Of a DNA stretch of 64,000 nt, positions 1-11,784 are shown piece by piece (the first letter of the stretch is position 1; every line of letters begins with the position of its first letter). The stretch covers positions 3,871,001 to 3,935,000 of the forward strand of contig CM032126.1 of the NCBI GenBank assembly GCA_018894105.1, in the 5' to 3' direction. The stretch is from Jacaranda mimosifolia (taxonomy: Eukaryota > Streptophyta > Magnoliopsida > Lamiales > Bignoniaceae). The notes beneath the pieces were generated by a model. The model did not search any database. It saw only the letters and a list, made by a program, of their open reading frames with translations, and was not told the origin of the DNA. A program made the translations under genes and the position numbers.

Positions 1-1680
1 AATCGTAAAGTATGAGTAGATAAAAATGAAAAATAAAAATAAAGAGAGAATGTAATAGTATATTTGAGAAAATATGTTGAAAATAAAAATATTCATGAAA
101 ATAAAGAAGAAATTGACATCCTTTTGTTCTTATTTCTAGAAAAAAAATGAAAATAAGCTTTGAAAACAAAATAAAATGAATACTTATATAATGCATAATC
201 CAAACACGAGAGCTCTAAAAAATTTAGATGAGATCGAATGAGCAACTACGACAATGCATAGTTATCTTAACCTAGTGAAGACCTTGGATCAGCTGTTATG
301 TTTGGTAACTTTCATATAATTACAACATACATACAAGAAAGACCAAAAAGCTGCCTCACATGTGTCTGTGTGTGCGTGAGAGAGAAATGAAAGAAACCTG
401 ATTTATAAGTCTTGTCAACTCTGTGTGAGAGATTAATAATAAAAGTATATAGTTATCTCTACAATTTTTGTCAGAGATTTTTTTCAGAGAGACTGTCAGA
501 AACTCAGAAGCCTCACACAGATGCTCACGTGGGTCCATCGTCACCTTTTCTTTTTCCCACTCTTATTTAATTTTTTTAATATTCTTTTTTCCAAAAATTA
601 CTACTCGCAGATATTTTGGGAAATAATTCTTTCCAAAAGTACTTCTGTTTGTTTTTATTTTTTGAACTCATTTTTATTTTTTGCTAAAAAAATATAGAGA
701 GTCATTATTTTTTTTTCAATTTTTATAAATATTTTTATTCTTAAAATATTTTTTCAAATAAATTTCTACACCCTTTTTCCATTTTTACTTTTTATTTTCT
801 CCACTTATATTTACATGATTTTTAATAAAAAAATTATATTTTTTAAATATAACTCATTTTCAATCCTATATAATTATTATATTTTAAAAAAAATATTTAA
901 ATAATAATTTATTTTTAAAAATATTTTTATAACTTTTCACTATTTTTTTCATTAAAAAATAAAAATATCTCCAAAAAATAAATTCAAAACACCTGTTACT
1001 TATTGAAATAAAATAATAATTTAAATTTATCTTTCTTGTAATATCTACAATTTTGTATATATATATATATATTTTATGGTACAGAGGGTGCAGTATTTTT
1101 TATTAGGAAAGAAAAAGGTCGCACCTGCTAGCACGCCGGCACGCGACACGACCATCCTATGTAATCTGTCACGTGACTTATTTCTTCGAGGTTTTACCAT
1201 CGTTTATATAATTTATAGGGGCATATATTCCTTTTTTTGTTTTTTTTTTGGCCTTTTTGTTTGCTAGCTATAAGTGGCAATTTTTTACTGTGACTGACTG
1301 TCAATCAATTTCTGTAACTCAGTGTTCTACAAAATTTAAAGGCTGCTTGACTGAATTTATAAATTTTTCAAAGTATGTATATTATAAAATATTGAAAACT
1401 TATAAAAAGTTTTTTAAATAAAATGTTAATATATATATATTTTATTTTATTTTTTTTGGGCGGGGGGGGGGGAGGGGGGGGGAGGAATGAGTTCCTAATT
1501 CATTTTTTAAATTTTAAGAAACTCTTTTGATATGATTTATATTTGTAACATTTTGAATTTTGAATTTCTTAATAAAATTAAAATAAGATAAGTATAAATC
1601 TCAATTGCCATGAAATACCTTTTAAATTAAAGAATTAAATCATAATTAAATTATTATTAGATCAGTTAAGGCATGAGCAT
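1..1680. other. AT-rich intergenic DNA
   Basis: No gene seen. The short open frames here lack family motifs and sit in AT-rich sequence. About 580-995 resembles about 18720-19105 (shared runs of the type TTTACATGATTTTTAATA and CTTTTCACT), so both are probably copies of one decayed dispersed element. About 1340-1420 weakly resembles the start of the TTATAAG-rich MITE at 42283. Confidence 0.5.
1458..1484 (+). repeat. G-tract, potential G-quadruplex
   Basis: A guanine run of roughly 25 bases interrupted only by single C and A bases, inside otherwise very AT-rich DNA. Several runs of four or more G lie side by side, which suits intramolecular G-quadruplex formation. No gene is near. Confidence 0.7.
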
Positions 1681-4320
1681 AAATATGGATGATCGGTGGC
1701 GGAGCAATTTGGGGGGCGATGCTAGGCCGCTCGCCAAATGTTTGGACGGCCAATTGACGGCCTAAACAGTGGAGTTTTCAAATTTGGCTTGGGGATTTTG
1801 TCGGGTTCGATGCGACGCATCTCCTGGTGGTGGCGACCTTCATCTCCAGCAATTGACAGTGGCAGCGGTGGCACTCCAGCGACTCTGACATAGTAGTTTG
1901 GAAATTCTTTTCTGAATTCAATCGGGCTAAAATTGGACCTTGATTTGGACTCGAACCTAGTCAAGTTTGGTATGTTTCAACTTATCGAATTAATTAGCCC
2001 TAAATTGCTACAATTGAGTTACAAATTCAAATTGGATGCATAACTTAACATTAAACGGAATAAATTGTAAATTTAGACCAAAATCGGGCTGGGAACAGTG
2101 TTCGAAAAATCGGACTATTCATTGAAACGAAAAACTTATTGGTTCACTGGTTCAACCGTTGGTCATACCGTAATTGAATCGTGACGTCATAATTACGATA
2201 TATATATATATTTATATTATATATATTACTTAAAAATTAATAAATACCAAAGTTTGAAGGCTAAGGTACATCTCACAAATTATTTGAAAGTAAAAAAAAA
2301 CCCTTAGTTTAGAGTTTAGACTTTAGAATTAACTCTCACACACTCTCAACTTTAAACTTTAGACTTGAAATATTTAAATTGTTGTGATAATTTATAACTC
2401 CGGTTCAATTGAACTGTCAGTGGTTCATTGGTTCACCGGTCCAACCAACTAGCCTGAACGGTTTTAAACCATGGTTGGGAAGTGGAATCCTATTTTTCGA
2501 ATTCAGGTTGGACTCAATAAACTGAGAAATGATTGTTAAATTGCCGCTAAGATCTTAAGTGAGACTTTGACAATGTTGCATATAGGAATAATCACGTACC
2601 AAACTGATTATTGATCTAATAATTTATGAATGGTTATATTTATTATCTTCAACGTATAAGTATAGTATGAAAATTAAAGAAATTATGACTAAATGACGTG
2701 AATTGTCTAGGAAACTGGACAAGGATTGAGTACATTTAGATTTATAAGTCTGAAGTTGATACAATGTTGATTCAGGTTATCTTATTCTGAATTTTGGATT
2801 GGCTAGGAAGCCAGAACTTGAGCAGTTGAGCATCGATACAACTGGGGATTTCTTTGCATTTTCCAGGTGAGGTTTATACTCAATAGTACAAGATATCCTT
2901 GCTTGGGAAGAAACCTATATCTAGTAAATATAATATTATTGCATGCTCATTATTGCATTGAAACTATGAAATTGATTCATTGTTCCATACCATTCTATTT
3001 CTGATATATTTATCTCTGAACTCTTGCATTTGAACTCCTGCCTTGAACTCGACGTATTAGCTAAATATTTCGCTTGACTTCTTTCTCAAATGTTCCCCTT
3101 GAACAATTATTCAAAAATAAGATATTTTGAATAACAATGTCTTCATCTAAGGAACTTTGAAAAGTATTATTTGAAATTGGGAATTTTCTGATGATCTCAC
3201 CTTAACTGGATTTTAAATTTGACAACTGAACTATGATTTGACCAATTTATTCTCGATCCAATCGCCATATTTTATGATGTTGACTGTGAGACAATCTTGA
3301 TAACTAACTGTCACTGGGTAACTTATTGATTGTGGAGGCCTTCTCTACCGGCCCATAATATATTGGTCGTAGAGGCTGTCTCTACCGACCCATAATATAT
3401 TAGTCGTGGAGGTCGTCTCTACCGGCCCGTAATATACTGGTCCTACCAGCCCGTAATACTTTGGTTGTGGAGGTCGTCCTACCAACCAGTAATTAATTTA
3501 TGTTAGTTGTGGAGGCTGTTCTTATTGGCTCGTATGTGATTCTAATTTGTATGGCGATTGTAGCATAATCTAGTGCTAAAGATTGGTCCTGCAAGTTCAT
3601 AATATAATGATTCTCTCAATCTAAAGTTTTCTCTGAAACGTATTGAAACTTGAGAAGTCTCTTTGTTGGTATGGGACGGCGTTGAGTCAGCTCATGATCT
3701 CCAACATTATTTCGTGAATTCCGTGAAATCAATCTATTCTTCAATATCTTGTTGCCTGGACATGTGCTTTAATTATTCGTACTCGAAATAAATATTTTTT
3801 TATATGCGTATAATGTATTCCATTCGTTATCTCATGTCGATGTATTTTGCTCATTACCTCACTAAGTTATTTAGACTTACTCTCCTATGTTGTGCTTTCT
3901 GCTCTTTACCCCAGATTGAAGGAATAGAAGACACTTGAACTTAGGTCATTGTGCATAGTGTAAATAATATTATCAAGACATCTATAAATGGTAAGGATGC
4001 GGTGTATATGTGTAGTGTAAATAATGTGTCTGTTTATAAGCTACGTCCTTATCTTTTAATAAGTGTAATATATTGGGGCATGAGATGTTTGACGCAAGAT
4101 TTTGAGGATTTTAAATTATCGACGTTGAGGTTCGAGTTGAGGTTTTGCAGCATGACTAGTTGACATATATGTCAATAATTTATTATGATCTTACTTTTCT
4201 GTTGGATTGTTATGGAATTGTTTAAATTGAAAATTTTGGAGGTGCATATTTTGTATTTGAAAATTCTTGAAAATTGATTGTAGTAGCACATTGGTCGGGG
4301 GCAAGTACCTCTTGGATTGA
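1681..4320. repeat. Decayed noncoding repeat element
   Basis: A moderately GC-richer block with no sustained reading frame. It has a GC-rich head (about 1690-1960) with gcggtggc-like words, a minisatellite at 3330-3535, and a tail near 3855-3945 with CCTCACTAAGT followed by a pyrimidine tract and a CAG. The block at 29030-31900 has the same arrangement: GC-rich head, internal short repeats, CCTCACTAAGT tail. I infer two old members of one repeat family but cannot assign a class. Confidence 0.4.
3330..3535 (+). repeat. Degenerate minisatellite, unit about 35-40 bp
   Basis: Five or six imperfect head-to-tail copies of a unit built on GTGGAGGTCGTCTCTACC, GGCCC and GTAATATA. Copies diverge and shorten toward the right end (later ones read GTCCTACCA). 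It lies inside the decayed repeat at 1681-4320. Confidence 0.75.
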
Positions 4321-4324
4321 TTGT

Positions 4325-4500
4325 TATAATATTAATTATAAAACTATTATAACAACATATTATAAATTACATGATCTTATTATATCCAAATAGTTTAAGA
4401 GCTTATTTTTAAAATTATATTAGCATCTTATAAGATGTAAAAATTTATAAAATCTTTCAAATAAATTCAGACAAATAAAATCTTAAACTTATTAATATTT
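4325..4500. repeat. Fragment of TTATAAG-rich MITE
   Basis: Words such as TCTTATAAGATGTA, AATCTTTCAAATAA and TATCCAAATAGTTTAAGAG match the second half of the element at 42283-42671. Only part of the element is recognisable. The following 900 bases (to 5436) are AT-rich intergenic DNA in which I see nothing else. Confidence 0.45.
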
Positions 4501-5436
4501 TTTTTAAAGAATTCTTGAAATTTAGTTTAATTTTATGCAAAATTTATCTATTGAGCGATAATCATATTACAAATTTTGAATATTGAGAGCAAATTATTCT
4601 TTAATTTAAAATCGAACAGTTTTTCTTGAATTATATGGCTACATTTATTTAAAATATCTTATTAGATATACTAGAGTTTATCTGTTATATCTAATTTAAA
4701 GAAAAAATTCTAGACATTTTAAAATAAATTACTTATAGAGCTTATAGAATAGTATTATTTACATACAATCAAATTAAAAGAATTTGTTAAAAGTAAGTTT
4801 GGTTATGTTTTTTATGTAATTTTATTATGTGTTTTGGGAGAGTAGATGTTGAAAGTGATATTGGAGAATATGAAAGTTGTGTTGGGAAATATAATGAATT
4901 TTTGGTTATATTTTGAGGAATAGTTAAAAATTAATTTTGAAAAATTTTAGTATGTTTGTTTATGTTTTGGAAGGAGATATTTACTGTAGCAGTCAAATCA
5001 ATGATTTTTTGTTGGATTTTTGGGACAAAAGTGGAATTAAGTGATTTTTTATTCTTAAAATAATAATATATATATATATGATATATATAATATGTATGTA
5101 TTATTGAAAAACGAGGAAATTTTGGGGATAATGAATGAAATGGAAGGGTATTTTGGGGAAAAAATTAGTGTTTTGGAGAGAGACTCTTGTATTTTAGTTA
5201 TAGTGTTCAATATAACTTCATTTTTAGTTTCTTTATCTTTTAAAATATATAAATTTTCAAACATTCTATAAAATATTTAAAATATTATGTAAGCTTGATA
5301 AATACCCGTTAAATTGGATAAATACATTTTGAAGCATTGCGGTATGGACTTAGATGAGGTTGCTTGATGAAAATATTCACCTGAAATAAAAAGAAAAAGA
5401 AAAAAAGAAAAAGGGGGGAAAAAAGAAAAAAAGAAA

Positions 5437-5868
5437 GGCTTTGTTTGGTTGTAAAATCTCAATACATTTTTCAACTCGCAAAATTTAAACAAACAAACAC
5501 TATACATTCTTTAATCTTACTCCCAAAATACAAAATTTGTTCCCAAAAATTCCCTACTATTCCCAACTCCACACTATTCCCCAAGTCACCACACATTCTT
5601 TCATCATTACAAAAATATACGCATATTACAACTCATACAATCTATATATACACATATATAAATAATTTTAAAGTATTTATTTCACCCCACAAACCCAACA
5701 AAAAAGTTATTGATGTGACATCTTGTTCTCCTCAAAACACAAACAAAAAAACCAAATTTTCCCAATTCATTTTCCTAAAATACAAATAAACAAATATCAC
5801 ATTTTCCAACCCCACTACTCAATATCCATTCTCCCAAAATATGGCTCAATTCACAATCAAACAAAGCC
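5437..5868. mobile_element. MITE, PIF/Harbinger (Tourist)-like
   Basis: A 432-bp AT-rich noncoding element. The left end GGCTTTGTTTGGTTGT is matched by the reverse complement of the right end (GGCTTTGTTTGATTGT), 15 of 16 bases. Flanks are AAA on both sides, compatible with a 3-bp target duplication but not diagnostic. The same terminal motif bounds the split element at 6452-17417. Short frames inside are not genes. Confidence 0.7.
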
Positions 5869-6451
5869 AAAATATCTCATTTGCAATCAATTGTCACGTC
5901 ACGGATAAAATGGTAGTTGGTCGCGTCAAATGCTAGTAATTAGCTGTGGATTAATTACAATTAATCCCACTTGTAATTATAAGATGGCAAAGATATATCA
6001 AATTATAATTATAATATGCGCGTGTGCGTTAGTATAAATCCATTAAAAATTTTATTTTTCACTATTGCTTTGAGTATCCTCTACTCAATCTCCTTCATGC
6101 CCTTGTTGGATGTGGTGATAAACACCAATACCACATCGTGTATACTTATAAAAAAATGATATTATAATTATATATTAGGCGTTTGTTTAAAATTCTTGTT
6201 AACAATATGTATTAAATGATAATAATAATTATTTTTATATAAATTTAATTTTTTTATCGATACATATTTATAATTAGTTCGTTGAGGGCTAAGTCTGAAC
6301 CTCACACGTGTAAGTGTAAGGGCGATGTGAATATGTCAATTAGTCACTCAACTTCATAATATTTAAGTTGTTGTTATTAAATTTTTAACGAAACGTATAA
6401 TTTCAATATAAATTGATATTTTGTTTTTTAATATAGGTAGCAAAAAAATAA
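5869..6451. other. Intergenic DNA between two MITEs
   Basis: AT-rich and without coding signals. It contains ACCAATACCACATC-type words near 6080-6140, common in plant repeats. Nothing else recognised. Confidence 0.5.
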
Positions 6452-6636
6452 GGCTTTATTTGCTATTGTTTCCCTATGGCATTTTACCAAAGACAATGAT
6501 GAGTTTTTCAAGTTTGCACTTCAAAATACAATAAACTATTTTAAAAATGGTCCGCTCCACTAACTCTAATCTCATTCCTTTAAAAGATTAACCATTACAT
6601 ATATAAAAAGAAAAGAACCATTATATATAATCTATA

Positions 6637-7379
6637 TGATATAGGGTGGCCCAAAAGGCCCAACGTTCAGACAACGGTCCAGGACCCATGAGCCACGTCG
6701 ACCCTGTTCGACAAGGTAGTGGCCCCGAAAGGCCCAGCGATCAGACAACGGCCTAGGGCCCATGGGACACGTCGACTATGTTCGACCAGTCTCCCCCAGG
6801 CCCAGGCGGGCGCCTCAGAGCCCTCGGATAGTATCGACCATATTCGACCCCCGTCAGGCTGATAGGAGGTCGAATTCTACACAGTACTCTGCCACCGCAT
6901 TAAATGTGTTGACTGGCACCACGCCACCGCATTAATGGCGCATGCTATCCCCTCACTGTCTGACACGGCAGGCGCCACCCAGTATACCGTCCCGTCCTGT
7001 AGCATGAAAGGACATCTAGCTGGCAAAATTCAAACAGGGGAATAGACTAATTGCCCCTATGAGAAGTTGAAGACCCCAAGGGTAAGCCAAGGGCTTACCT
7101 GTCATTCCCTGCAAGGGGAAGAATATAAAAACTCCTCTGTCTTGCCTCACAAGGTATGCAAAAAAAAGAGATACTCTGAAACTACCTTACTCCATTGAAA
7201 AAGACTGAAAATACTGACTTGAGCGTCGAAGGGCCTAAGCCGAGGGCCACTCGGCTAGCCTAACGTTTACCTTGATTGCAGGATTCTCAAATATCATCAA
7301 CGGAAGACCTCCACCTTGGAGGTTAAACCTAATATAGATCGGAATCGGAGTACCTGTATTACGATTCGGACCCTCATCA
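6637..7379 (+). repeat. 5' LTR (743 bp)
   Basis: Begins TGATATAGGG and ends CCCTCATCA. The first 150 bp are two imperfect copies of a GC-rich unit of about 74 bp (GGCCC...CAGACAACGG...CCCATG...CACGTCGAC). The matching 3' LTR has three copies. Confidence 0.95.
7124..7131 (+). promoter_or_regulatory. LTR TATA box
   Basis: TATAAAAA within GAATATAAAAACTCC, about 255 bp before the LTR end. It is conserved at 16851-16858 in the 3' LTR. Position and sequence fit the RNA polymerase II core promoter of the LTR. Confidence 0.6.
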
Positions 7380-7380
7380 T

Positions 7381-7398
7381 TTGGCGCCGTCTGTGGGA
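7381..7398 (+). other. Primer-binding site
   Basis: Starts TTGGCGCCGTCTGTGGG, one base after the 5' LTR end. TGG pairs with the CCA end of a tRNA. TGGCGCCGT is a common start for primer sites of plant Tat-type elements. I did not identify the tRNA with confidence. Confidence 0.8.
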
Positions 7399-7419
7399 AC
7401 ACGGAATCCTCTATCGAGA

Positions 7420-9060
7420 ATGGTGAACACTAGGTGAGCCCCTTCCGGGAGGGAAGAGAACAGAAGATCCAGCTCCCCCCCACCCCGCCAGAACGAAGAA
7501 AGGACTGCTCCGGGTCCCAGTATACAGCCTGAGCCCGTAGTCACCCTCACTATGCCCCAGTTGATGCAGCTCATCAGTGAGCAGATCTCCGCACAGATAT
7601 CAGCCCAGCTTTCAGCCGCCTTGAACCGGCAAGCCGCGCCGCCAGAACCGGCAGCCAGCGCCACGCCCCCTCCGGTGGGGCAAGCACCGCCTGTAGAATA
7701 CTCACGGCGCCCGGGGTCTCCCAGGCATCCAGCTAGGCGATAACCAAGCCAGAGTCATTTTCACCGGGAGGCACCCCGCCCCCCACCGAGGGAAGAAGTA
7801 GCAGACTCCGTGGACCATGACGTTCGGCCCCTTCGAGCCCCGCAGCGCGATAGGACCGAACGTTCCCGAGGTAGAAGAAAGCAGGATCAGCATGAGTGGG
7901 AGGAGGTATCTCACCAGGTGCAACAACTAAATAAACGCCTGGAGGAGTTGTCGAGGGAGAACGTGGACAGGCCCCTTCAGTCGGAGGTGCCCTCGAGATT
8001 TAGAAGGGAACGGGACTCACCCTTCACACAAGAAATCATTATTGAACGCATCGCGGTGGACGCCAAGATCCCCACTGGTCTCCCGCGGTACGACGGGTCC
8101 ACGGACCCGAGTGAACATTTGCTGCAGTTTAAACACATGATGCAGCTGCATGGACACAACGAGTATATTCATGCAAAAATGCTGGTAACCACACTTCAGG
8201 GGGTGGCCTTGGATTGGTTCGTGAAGTTAGAGCCGGCGTCCATCTTTTCGTATGACCAGCTTTGTGATAAATTTCTGCACCAGTTTGCCAGCAGAAGGAA
8301 GGCGAAGCTGCCACACACCCACTTGCATACGGTGAAGCAAGCCGAGGGGGAGTCTTTGAGAGATTTTTTCATCAGATTCAACACAGAGGTGTTGAAAATT
8401 GACAGTCCGAGGACTGAGTTCTTGATTGATGTGCTGTTTTTGGGATTGAGGCACAAAGAATGCGCTAACGCTTTGGTGCGCGCTCAGCCCCACACGATGG
8501 AAGAACTCCTCGACCTCGTAGAAAGGTACATGACCCAAGAAGAGATGAACAAGATGAAATACGGCAGCATCGAAGCTGACAAGAAGAAGGGCAAAGAGAA
8601 GGACGACAAGCAGAATAGGGAAGGATGTCGGTCCCCGATTAGACGCTTTCACGACTATACCCCGCTCTCCATGGCGAGGAAAGAAGTACTCTTTGCCATT
8701 CAACATGACAACCTGCTGAAAAAGCCCCGCAAAATTACAGAGACAGAGGCCATGAGGAAGTCAGGGAAATTCTGCCACTTCCACAGACAAAAGGGGCATG
8801 ACACCGAAGACCGCTTCAACTTGAAGGACGAAATTGAGAGGTTGATCAGACAGGGGCACCTAAAGAAATTTGTCGAGGATAGGAATCGATGAGAGGAGGG
8901 CGCCGTCGACCGAACTCCTCGTAGAGAAAGGTCGGCCAGCCCACGGAGAGATGACAAAGGGAAGAAGCCCGCCCATGAAGCCCACCCGCCCATCAGAGGA
9001 GTCATCGACATGATCGCTGGGGGCCCCACGGGAAGAGACTCCCGAAATGCAAGGAAGTAA
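7420..9060 (+). pseudogene. gag: gag region, interrupted by stop codons
   Basis: Encodes the structural polyprotein that packages retrotransposon RNA. One frame runs from ATG 7420 (MVNTR) into pol but is cut by TGA 7435, TAA 7741, TGA 8890 and TAA 9058. The N-terminal part is Gln/Pro/Arg rich. The retrotransposon gag domain lies at about 8020-8570 (IPTGLPRYDGSTDP, ALDWFVKLEP, FIRFNTE). A Lys-rich linker follows, then a zinc-knuckle-like segment at about 8775-8820 (CHFHRQKGHDTED) whose last expected Cys is Arg. The longest intact part is 7810-8892 (360 codons). All four stops could be single C-to-T changes of CGA or CAA. Same frame as protease, so a gag-pol fusion is the likely ancestral form. 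Confidence 0.85.
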
Positions 9061-11229
9061 ACCCAACGGCAGCTCGACTCGACCAAGCCATCTAAGGTCG
9101 AGACGGTTTTCCAGCTTACAAACAGCACAGAGCCAATATCCTTTTCAGACGCAGACCTCAGCCACCTCGAAAACCAAGGAATGGACCGAAAGATCGACTG
9201 CCTTATGGTGGTTGCTCTCGAGATCGCCAACTTCGAAGTTAGAAAGGTCCTGGTCGACAACGGTAGCTCAGCCAATATCATATTCTCGTCGACACTAAAA
9301 AGGATGGACTTGGGCAAGCTGAACTTTGATCTAGTCAGAACGCCCCTAATTGGATTTGGGGGATCGGAGATAATGCCGTTAGGGTCCATCTCCCTCTCCA
9401 CGACTTTTGGGCAGGGCCATCGCAGCCGAACCTTGATGATTAGCTATTTAGTGGTCGACGCCCCGTTCGCTTACAATGTTATTTTGGGAAGACCGGCCTT
9501 AAACAACTTCAGAGCCATCGCGTCCACATACCACATGAAGATAAAGTTCCCGACCTCTGGAGGAGTTGGTCAGATTTTATGCAATGTTAAGGACGCTTGG
9601 CGCTGTTACACAATCTCTGTGGACTCCGGTGAGCAGATAAGGAGGCCACAGTTGAGGCCCTTGGGGGACGCCCCTGTAGCGAAACCCGAGGAGGGAACTT
9701 CATCGAAGAAGAGAAAGATCGAAGATACCAGGGTCGAGCCGACGGGAGACTTCAAGACAATTGAGCTGGAGCCCGGGACTCCCGACAAGACAACCAAGAT
9801 CGGCGCTGATTTGGGAGATCAACTAGAGTGCCTCATGGTCGACTTCCTCCGGAGGAACATTGATGTCTTCGCTTGGAAAACAGCCGACCTACAGGGCATC
9901 GACCCGGACATCATTGTCCACAGGCTCAATGTGGACCCTGCCCATAAGCCAGTCCGCCAGAAGAAGAGAGTTTTTAACGCCGAGCGGACACAAGTTATCC
10001 AAGAGGAGGTAAGCAAACTCCTAGAAGCTGGTTATGTTGTTGAAATTCAGTATCCTTCTTGGCTATGTAATGTTGTCTTAGTCCCAAGAGTGAGGGAAAG
10101 TGGAGGATGTGTAATGATTCCACAGACTTGAATAAAGCTTGCCCTAAAGATCCTTACCCCTTGCCTCGTATTGATTTACTTGTCGACTCCACCGCTGGAT
10201 GTGAATTACTTAGCATGATGGACGCATTTCAAGGATATTATCAAATATTTATGGCACCTGAGGATAGGGAAAGAACCTCTTTTGTTGTTCCCAATGGGGT
10301 ATATTGCTTTTTAGTCATGCCGTTTGGACTTAAAAATGCCAGAGCAACTTATCAAAGGCTTGTTAACTTCATGTTTAAGAATGAGATTGGGAACTCAATG
10401 GAGGTTTATGTGGACGACATGATTGTAAAAACAGACAGAGCAGAAAATCACTTGGCTGACCTGAATCACACATTCTCTATTCTAAGAGCCTTTAAACCCC
10501 AAAAAATGCACGTTCGGCGTGCGGGGTGGTAAATTCCTCGATTTCATAGTCAGCCAGAGAGGCATCGAGGCTAACCCTCAGAAAATTCAAGCAGTTCTCG
10601 ACATAGCCCTGCCACGCACAATGTGCGAAGTTCAACGCCTCATTGGCAGAGTGATTGCTTTGGGCAGATTTGTAGCCAGACTGGCAAACAAGAGCTTACC
10701 TTTCTTCAAAATCCTAAGAAACACAAAGAAGTTGGGGTTCAGATGGGATGAACAATGCGATAAAGCTCTCCTCGACCTCAAGCAATATCTCTCATCACCA
10801 CCTTTGCTCGCCAAACCTGAGCTCGGGGAAGTCTTACAAATATATCTGGCTGTCTCTTCAGCCTCCGTTAGTTCGGTGTTGACCACAATAAGAGATGGAA
10901 ACCCTTGCCCCGTTTACTATTGCAGCAAAGCTCTCCAGGGGCCAGAATATAACTATTTGGAGATTGAAAAATTCGCTCTAGCCCTCGTCTCATCAGCAAG
11001 GAAGCTGCGACCTTACTTCCAATCACACATAATCTTGGTGTTAACGAATCAGCCGCTGAAATAAGTATTGTCAAAGCCAGACACTTCACGTTGACTCACT
11101 AAATGGGCCATCGAGCTCGGAGAATTCGACATCCAATTTCAACCGCGAGCGGCCATCAAGGCACAGGTCCTTGCAGATTTCATCCTCGAAAGGATCGACC
11201 TACCGTGTCCGAACGTCGACAGCACACAC
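9061..11229 (+). pseudogene. pol: pol: protease, reverse transcriptase, RNase H (broken)
   Basis: Protease: 9181 onward, active-site motif VDNGSSANIIF at about 9250 and hydrophobic motif VILGRPAL at about 9477. A linker follows, then reverse transcriptase from about 9940, with LNKACPKDPYPLPRID, MDAFQGYYQI, FLVMPFGLKNA and the catalytic YVDDMIVK near 10408. Two frameshifts bracket the middle of RT: one near 10089-10098, before GKWRM, and one in the C4A6 run at about 10498-10507, which restores the original frame. The first RNase H follows (10790-11060, SKALQGPEYNYLEIEKFALAL). It has LAVS where an active gypsy RNase H has TDAS, as expected for the degenerate native RNase H of Tat elements. TAA 11062 and TGA 11092 interrupt the linker to the second RNase H. 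Confidence 0.85.
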
Positions 11230-11784
11230 TTGTGGACTCTGCATGTCGATGGGTCTGCGACGTCGTCGGGGGGAGGGATAGGAGTTTCTCTTCGATCCCT
11301 GTTAGCAGAGGGTTATGACGTCGCGGTGAAACTCGATTTCCCGATTACGAACAATGAAGCTGAGTACGAAGCCCTCATTGTAGGAATGCGCATGGCTGCC
11401 GACCGTGGGGTTGGTAGGCTAGCGGCTTTCACAGACTCTCAGCTCGTGGCGGAGCAATTCGAAGGGAACTTTGAGGCAAAAGAGCACAAGATAGCGCAGT
11501 ACTTGGCCAAGGTACAACACTTGAAACAGATGTTTAGCCACTTCTCGCTAAGCCAGATCCCCCGGTCAGAGAACAAGCGAGCAGACGCACTCTCTAAGCT
11601 AGCCAGTTCGGCAAAAGGCATGCGAAAAAGAACTATAACATTTCTTGTGGCCGATAAACCCTGCGTACAGTCTCTCGATCGGATCCAGGTCAGATGCCTC
11701 GACGAGTCAACCCCATCTTGGCAACATCCAATCAAACTCTATCTGAGTAGAGGCTTCTTACCAGATGACATTAAGCAGGCTTGA
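11230..11784 (+). pseudogene. pol: second RNase H (archaeal-type, aRH)
   Basis: A complete RNase HI fold follows the RT block in the same frame. It has LHVDGSA (first Asp), NNEAEYEAL (Glu), FTDSQLVAEQ (Asp) and NKRADALSKLAS (last Asp), so all four metal-binding acids are present. Plant Tat retrotransposons acquired this extra RNase H beside the degenerate native one. This is the strongest lineage marker here. It is classed as broken only because TGA 11782, probably from CGA, separates it from integrase and other stops lie upstream. Confidence 0.85.

Noticed and set aside
5445..5908. 114- and 61-codon frames as small genes
   Set aside because: They lie inside a MITE and have low-complexity Asn/Lys/Thr-rich translations.
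8129..9401. Long minus-strand frames across gag
   Set aside because: They are shadows of the gag frame with no family motif and no splice support. The genuine antisense gene is at 13498-15937.
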